From Perilla frutescens (taxonomy: Eukaryota > Streptophyta > Magnoliopsida > Lamiales > Lamiaceae), in assembly GCA_026008535.1 (NCBI GenBank), contig BRKX01000003.1, positions 63,017,001 through 63,081,000 of the forward strand: a stretch of 64,000 bases of DNA. Direction: 5' to 3'. The notes under the pieces were generated by a model. That model was not told the origin of the DNA, made no database searches, and was given only the letters and a program-made list of their open reading frames with translations. A program made the position numbers and the translations under genes. Shown piece by piece: positions 58,008-64,000 of this stretch; the first letter of the stretch is position 1, and every line of letters starts with the position of its first letter.

Positions 58008-58340
58008 TGTTTCTCACTCATCCTCACTCAATGACGTAGAAGAAAAATAAATAAAATCACTTACCAATTACTGAGGACGAATGCTGCCCAGTGTATCTTG
58101 ATGTCGCCGCAGTTCTGAAACTGAGAAAATAACGATGAACAATGATTTTGAGCGTCTACAAAAAAGAAAAATTTCTCCTTCTTATAGAAGTGGCAGATGG
58201 CACAGCTAGGATAGAGTCTTGCTCTCCAAGCAAAGAGAAAGACCCTATTTCAAAGCCCAGTCTAGATAGGAATTTGAGTTGCATAAGGATGCTTAATTAC
58301 CGTACTTATTCCATTACAAATATATAAATAATAATAACAA

Positions 58341-58562
58341 TCGACCTTAGGATCTATTATGTTAAAGATCGACCCTAAGGGTCTACTATGTCGAAAATCG
58401 ACCTTAAGGATCTACTATGCTGAAAATCGATCCTAAGGGTCTACTATGACGAAAATCGACTCTAAGGGTCTACTATGATGAAAATCGACCATAAGGGTCT
58501 ACTATGCCGAAAATCGACCCTAGGGTCTACTATATCAAATATCGACCCTAGGGTCTCATAAG
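58341..58562. repeat. 29-bp minisatellite, about 7.7 copies
   Basis: Units of 28-29 bp start TCGACCCTAAGGGTC and continue TACTATG plus a variable tail. Starts at 58341, 58369, 58398, 58427, 58456, 58485, 58514 and 58542. Each unit contains the near-palindrome GACCCTAAGGGTC. Confidence 0.93.
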
Positions 58563-58748
58563 CATCAAGGTTGATCATGTTTCAGGTTCGATCTCGTCGA
58601 CCCTCGAAAATAGCCCCGAAATTGAAATGGAAGCATGAATCGATATATACCGTAAAAAGTCGAGGGCGTTGCCTCCGAACCCTCGACCAGAGGTGCATCG
58701 CCCCGTGGACCAGCGAGACCCCCATGTGTGTCTGGCAAACAATAGTGG

Positions 58749-59076
58749 GTTATGGCTAGAGCTGTCAAAGTGCCGGGCCGGGCCGGCACGGCCCGAGCCC
58801 GTCGGGCCACCGACCGAAAATCGGGCCTGGCCGGCCCAAAAAAATTCGGGCTGCAGTTTTCCAGGCCCAGCCCAGCCCATGGGCTGCCCATCGGGCCAAA
58901 TACCAGCCCATTTTTTTTCTCGCTTATGAAATGTATTCTTGTGACTTGTGAGGATTGTTATAAATCTAAATCCTACTAGGCATAATAAATATGCAAAATC
59001 CAAAATACAAATTACAAAGTTGCAAAAAATAAGCAAATTACAATCCCAAACACATTAAAAATAATCTAGTTATGGC
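58749..59076. mobile_element. hAT-like non-autonomous insertion inside element B
   Basis: The 8-bp duplication GTTATGGC lies at 58749-58756 and 59069-59076. The body (58757-59068) starts TAGAGCTGTCAAAG, close to the terminus of hAT element 2, and has GC-rich GGGCCGGGCC runs. The right end (AATAATCTA) has lost the matching TIR except for the last bases. Confidence 0.7.
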
Positions 59077-59096
59077 AAACAATATTAGATTTATGG

Positions 59097-59440
59097 TGTT
59101 CGGCCTTACCGTTTGCTTTCAAAACCTCGGTTGTCCTACCTTACAGCTTGCACTCAAAGCTTAGGCGTTCGACCTCCAAGTTATTTTATAACTTGGGTTG
59201 TTCAGCTTCATAGCCCATACTCGGGGCTTTGGTGTTCGATTTTACGATTTGCTTTCAAAGCCTTGATCGTCCTACCTTGCAGCTTGCCCTCAAAACTTAG
59301 GCGTTCGACCTCCAAGTTATTTTATAACTTGGGTCGTTTAGCTTCATGGCCTGTACTCGGGGCTTCGGTGTTCGGTCTTACGGTTTGCTTTCAAAGCCTT
59401 GACCATCTCACCTTACAGCTTGCGTTCAGAGCTTCGGCGT
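59097..59440. repeat. 136-bp tandem repeat, about 2.5 copies
   Basis: TGTTCGG/TGTTCGA starts recur at 59097, 59233 and 59369. Each unit contains TTGCTTTCAAA and, in the first two, TTATTTTATAACTTGGG. Confidence 0.9.
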
Positions 59441-59520
59441 CTTATGTCCTTACATGTTTTATTTGCATTACGGTTCATTGTCCAGTTCCTATGCTGGAAC
59501 CTAGACAATGAGGGGCTAAC

Positions 59521-60128
59521 TGTAGTGGCTATTTTTCGTCAGCCCATTATGCTGGTCCATGAGGATTTAACGTTGTCATTTAACCGAGCAATCTCATAAA
59601 GATCGGGTAGTTTGAATTAAATTGAATTAGTCATCCGCATTACCTGAAAGGGTTGACGTGATCAAACGAATGAGATCATGCCTCAACCGCTCCCGTAATT
59701 TACATGAACCCTAACGTTGCCTCTCTCTATAAAAGGAGACATCCCTCCTCATTTGACGAGTACGCTGAAATACCCACAAGCTTTACATCATACCCTAGAC
59801 ACATTGAGTTTATCGTTTTCTAAGTTCATTCCACCCCGGCGATTGAATATCTGGGCGTCTTTCTTACGATCTTTTCTGATTGAACGAAGATGTCCTCAAT
59901 TCCTAGTCACGTTCTGGCTAGAGATTACTATTATTCAGCTCTTTAATTATTTAGTTGTTTCATATTTTAACTCTTTCTACTCTTCTTCTTTTCTTGATTT
60001 GAGCGTCGGAGGCCCAACGATCGTCACCCCCCGACAGTCTTTGGCTCTTACGATATTTTCTGTTTTTGTTTCACAGATTGGGCGCTGCTCCGGACTGAAT
60101 CAATTAATTGCAGATTTCTAGATCTACA
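59521..60128 (+). repeat. element B 3' LTR (608 bp)
   Basis: Runs TGTAGTGGCTATTTTTCG to AGATCTACA, preceded by GACAATGAGGGGCTAAC (purine tract). TATA box CTATAAAA at 59727-59734. Same family as the LTRs of element A. Confidence 0.92.
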
Positions 60129-60295
60129 ATGGATGTAGGAAAAAAAATTAATATTAATTGCATGTTATTTATAGATATTATTGTAGATATTATTAAAAAT
60201 TAATTTAATAATAATTTATTCTAATTTTATATTAAATATTTCTATCTCCGAAAATGTGATTTGGGCGGGAAAAAAATGCATAATTCTATTTTAAG

Positions 60296-60330
<35 letters not shown>

Positions 60331-61620
60331 GTGAATAGCTTATATTTAACATATTATAATATGTTTTTCATTATAAAAATATTATTTAATTTATACATTA
60401 TTACATAACTCACATCTTTCATTTTGTTAAAATTATATATACTATGAATCTTAGAAGTTATATATAACGCAAAAATCGCCCCTTGTCATATATTCAAATA
60501 TTTTTTTAATTTATATATTTTTAAAGTATATTCAAAGTGTAATAAATATATAATAACCCAAAATATAATGACCATGAAGTTAAAAAATGCTTTACACACA
60601 CACATATCAAATGGTTTTGGAGAGCCTTCTCTTGATGGAATGCACATTATAGAGGTAAAATATTAAATGAAGAGAGACTATTATTTTTTAGTATAATTTA
60701 ATTTATAACTATATATCTTCTCTCCTTTTTTATAGTAAAAAGTTGCAAACTTCATAATGATACTTCAAACTTGCACTCCATACATATTACTTTGAACTAT
60801 CAATCTCAACAATATAAAAACCAAATAGACAATCATTATATAAATATTTAGATATTTACAATGTTGTCTTTAAAAAAAACGCATCTCTCCAAGATGAAAA
60901 TTAACTGGCATTTAAACAAACATCTTATATTCAAATTATCAAAAGATAGAAAAATTGATTGGAAATATTATTAAAATGACACTTAAATCTCCCCCACCTC
61001 CGGTGCCATTGATTATTCTATGATTTTTTTTTTAAATATTGACACCATGCAGTGCAGTTTATCTCCTAAAATTAATATGATGGATGTTTTATTCATTTTG
61101 ATTCATAGCAATTCATGAATGAACACAATTTAATTTCATATTTAAATATTGATTGAAACTAATTTTCTTCTCTCACCAGACGTGCTGGAATTAGAAAACT
61201 AAGTTTTAAAAACTCACTTCAAATAAAAAAGTTTCAATACCTTTTTAAAATAAAATAAAATTAGGACCAATTATAGTACTAATAACTTTTTTGTGATTAG
61301 TTGGTGTGAAAATGTTTAATTCCAAAAATAATTTATATGATTTTAGACTAAAAATTTATTGACCCAAATATTGCGTAGATGTTTTAATTTTATTTTTAGA
61401 AGAAGATTGTGTAATTAATCCTTTTATCCTTTGTGTTACTCCTTATCATCCATTCTATAAATATATAAAAATATTACACATGATAAGATGTTCGATTATA
61501 AAATTGAATGCATCTAATTATGGTAAATTATAATTAAATCAATTTTAATTGTTTTCGTCTTCATATAATGCAGATTGCTAGGCTATATATATTCAGTGCA
61601 CATATTAGGCACATTTGACT

Positions 61621-61661
<41 letters not shown>
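60129..61661. other. AT-rich intergenic sequence
   Basis: No gene. A (TA)n run lies at about 60298-60325, and one of over 20 units at about 61622-61665 adjoins the next element. Confidence 0.6.
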
Positions 61662-61668
<7 letters not shown>

Positions 61669-62356
61669 AAAGGATCAAATGAGAATCCTTTCTCTAGGTG
61701 GGAACTAGGAATCAATCCTAATTCTTGTTTGACTCAATCTGGACGGTCCAGATTAAATAAGATTTAAGTGGATGGGCGGTGGCATTCCTATAATTTTCGG
61801 CAACTTTGTGGACGGAGGGGTAATATAGTAATTTAATAATTCTTCCCTTTTGTTCTGAGGCTAAAATGAGAATCGCATGAGGCTAAAATGAGAATCGCAT
61901 GATGCTAAAATGATTGAAGTAGAAGGCTAAAATTGATGTGACATTTTCCACTAGGGTTCACCGTTCCCAATTAGGGTTTATTACGTTTCGATTAGGACTC
62001 TGATCCCAACTAGTAATTATGAGATTCCCATTAGGGTTCACTGTCCCCAAATAAGGTGTATTGCATTTCATTCCAATGAAATCATCGTTCCATTTTTGTT
62101 TATCAACACATGCTAAAATGAGAAATGCATGATGCTAAAATGAGCGAAGTCGAAGGCTAAAATTGAATCTGGGCAATTTCTGAGTTCAGTTCCGATTTTG
62201 CCCTTAATGAGACGCGCGAATTGAAGACTTTCATTTTAATTACACAATTGCCACCGAAAAATCTGGATTGATCTGGACCGTCCAGATTGTGGAATGGAGG
62301 GATGAAATTAGTTCCTAGTTCCCACCTGGTGACTGGTTCTCACCAGATCTCATCCC

Positions 62357-62360
<4 letters not shown>
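61662..62360. mobile_element. long-TIR MITE inserted in a (TA)n microsatellite
   Basis: The left end reads TATAGGGAAAGGATC, then AGGTGGGAACTAGGAA and TCTGGACGGTCCAGAT. The right end gives the same blocks in inverse order and strand (ATCTGGACCGTCCAGATTG, TTCCTAGTTCCCACCT, ATCCCTATA). This defines TIRs of about 95 bp around a 500-bp core without a gene. The core repeats GCTAAAATGAGAA and GAAGGCTAAAATTGA several times. TA repeats flank both sides. Confidence 0.85.

Positions 62361-62420
<60 letters not shown>
62357..62420. repeat. (TA)n-(CA)n-(TA)n compound microsatellite
   Basis: TA units at 62357-62371, about 19 AC units to 62410, then TA units. Confidence 0.9.
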
Positions 62421-62421
<1 letters not shown>

Positions 62422-64000
62422 TTATATTAAATTAAGTAATTAATTATTCACAAATTACATTAATAATTTTTATACATAGAAATGTCATTTGAGCGGGAAA
62501 ATTTATAATTTATATTTCCGGTCAAGGTTTCGTTATTATAAATTATATAGATATGAAAGGCTTTATTGAAAATCTTTGTTTGCAAAAGTTTGTCCTTCAC
62601 GAATATAGATGGATTAAAACTAAAATTCAAGTCACTTGATGCATAATGAATTTTGGTCGATACATATTGAAATATTTTTTGTGAATAATGGAGCAAGTGT
62701 GTATAATTCAAAAAAGATGTCCCCAACTAGGAAACTGACACTCTTGTTAGTGATAAGTCTGAAAAATTGGTCAGCAACATGTGCCTTTAAATTTGTGATA
62801 AGGTTTTATAATGAAAAATGAAAATGATTGAACGTGTTGAACCACTCTTTCCCATAAATTAAACTCTTCTAATTCTCATTACTTTTCATATTAGGATTTA
62901 GGAGTTCTGTGTCAACTAATTATCTTCTTAATCATCTCTACTACTCATTATAATAATATGGAAATGTCCACACATCTCACATATTGCATTATTTCAATTC
63001 ATTTATTGCTTATTCATAACAATCATATCAATCTGTTGAAATTTCCTATTACATTTTTTAATATTTTACTCAGTGTTTCACTATTAAATTTATAATTTTC
63101 ATAATATTTATTATAAAATAAAATTAATTATAACATAAATAATCACATTCAATATTTATCAACAAAAAATGAATTACAAATTATAAAACATAATTTTAAA
63201 AAAATCAACCAAAATAATGAATTATTAATTTAAAAGTGAAAATTAAATATTAAAAAAGTAATTATAAACTCTAATTGTGTGGGTTGAACTCTAAGAAATA
63301 ATCATAAAATTAAACTAAATCACAAAAAAATAAAATTGAAAAGAAAAATTCGTAATTTAAAAACGCAATCCAAAGTGTAACATAAATAGTGCAACATGAA
63401 ATATCATGTGCATTTAGTGTATGTCATTATCTTAATTAATGGTTTGTCAATCCCATTAGAATCCTAAATTGGATTCGGTGAAAAATGCACTGCACTTATT
63501 TAGGGATTAAGCATATCTTGTCGGGTTTTTTCTGGGTATAAGAGTGAGGGTAGTCAATTTTTTTAAAAAAAACAATCTTACCTGAAATTATGATATTTTA
63601 TCTTTTGGATTTGAAAGAAAGAAAGAATGTAAGACTTGGGTAAAAAAAATTCACATTAAAATATATATTCACTGATATTTTTAATTTTATTGGCGTTTGA
63701 TTGTTTAATATTTTATGCATATTTATTGTTTTTATTATAATTTTCCTGTAACGTATTCTTTACATATACAAAGGCTGTTTTGCTACATACGCTTCCGAAT
63801 TTTCTTTTCACACGCCAAAATTATATTTTCATAAGGAACACATTTTATTTTATTTTTGAATAACAAAGAAACAATAGAGGAGACGTCTAATAAAGAATAT
63901 TGGGGCTGGGTTGAGAAAATTCAGTGTATTTATGAAGACTTGATTCTCAAAATGATGAACCCAGTCAACGTCTGATGAAGACCCAAAACTTATCATTTCG
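62421..64000. other. AT-rich sequence, no gene seen
   Basis: No coding or RNA gene recognised. The stretch 63240-63390 resembles one arm of the foldback MITE at 8820-9139, on the minus strand. Confidence 0.5.

Larger units (their letters stand above)
52715..60128 (+). mobile_element. element B: 5'-truncated Tat-lineage retrotransposon
   Basis: Order: end of the reverse transcriptase/RNase H region, second RNase H, integrase (to 54734), 225-bp tandem repeats, antisense ORF (58007-55865), a 29-bp minisatellite, a hAT-like insertion, 136-bp tandem repeats, purine-containing junction and 3' LTR (59521-60128). The LTR matches those of element A, so A and B are one family. The 5' LTR, gag, protease and most of the reverse transcriptase are absent; the left limit near 52715 is where coding similarity starts. 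The extra RNase H and the antisense ORF are typical of Tat-lineage elements. Confidence 0.85.

Noticed and set aside
58341..58562. Regular 29-bp repeats considered as a CRISPR array
   Set aside because: The units are contiguous with no unique spacers and lie in a plant retrotransposon; this is a minisatellite.
58565..59036. Long frames (up to 153 codons) across the GC-rich insertion in element B
   Set aside because: They span a non-autonomous hAT-like insertion with its target duplications, and their Pro/Gly/Arg/Ala-rich text reflects GGGCC repeats.

Overview
This is a plant nuclear window. The genes are intron-rich with AT-rich GT-AG introns, the gene families are plant types (vegetative-storage-protein-like HAD protein, plant profilin, RNA polymerase III RPC7/Rpc31), and the repeats are plant lineages (Tat- and Athila-type Ty3/gypsy, Ty1/copia, Mutator-like, hAT, an Au-like SINE, foldback MITEs). 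A eudicot is likely; the species cannot be told from the sequence alone.

Layout. 1-1296: 5' end of a decayed Ty1/copia element on the minus strand. 3.6-9.2 kb: an AT-rich genic stretch with one intact-looking gene (5321-6256, acid phosphatase/VSP-like), SINE copies (two with target-site duplications) and foldback MITEs. 9.4-15.6 kb: a Mutator-like element (MULE) with about 120-bp terminal inverted repeats. It carries two converging broken genes, a DUF1985-type gene (+) and a mudrA-type transposase (-), and three clusters of short palindromes built on TCGTGA/TCACGA arms. 16.3-35.5 kb: a Tat-lineage LTR retrotransposon (element A, 5-bp target duplication GTTTA) that was hit twice: an 8-kb non-autonomous LTR element (D, target duplication GCTGC) sits in its 5' LTR, and a minus-strand Athila-type element (C) replaces most of its interior. 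35.5-52.7 kb: a gene island with RPC7-like (42126-44295) and profilin (48715-49701), a possible short-peptide gene (50426-50557), a hAT transposase remnant, two complete non-autonomous hAT elements with 8-bp target duplications, a minus-strand LTR-like segment with minisatellites, and one degraded SINE. 52.7-60.1 kb: element B, a 5'-truncated relative of A, with RNase H/integrase, a degenerate antisense ORF, several tandem repeats, an internal hAT-like insertion and its 3' LTR. 60.1-64.0 kb: AT-rich sequence with a long-TIR MITE inserted in a (TA)n microsatellite.

The host genes look unrelated to one another: a storage/phosphatase-fold protein, a Pol III subunit and an actin-binding protein. 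Most of the window is transposon history. The transposon ORFs are broken mainly by in-frame stops that single C-to-T or G-to-A changes would explain, and in two elements the second catalytic Asp of the DDE core has become Asn. This is what long-silenced, methylated elements are expected to look like. The most unusual structure is the MULE with its palindrome clusters and converging DUF1985 and transposase genes. All splice sites and ends were read by eye; no homology search was run.
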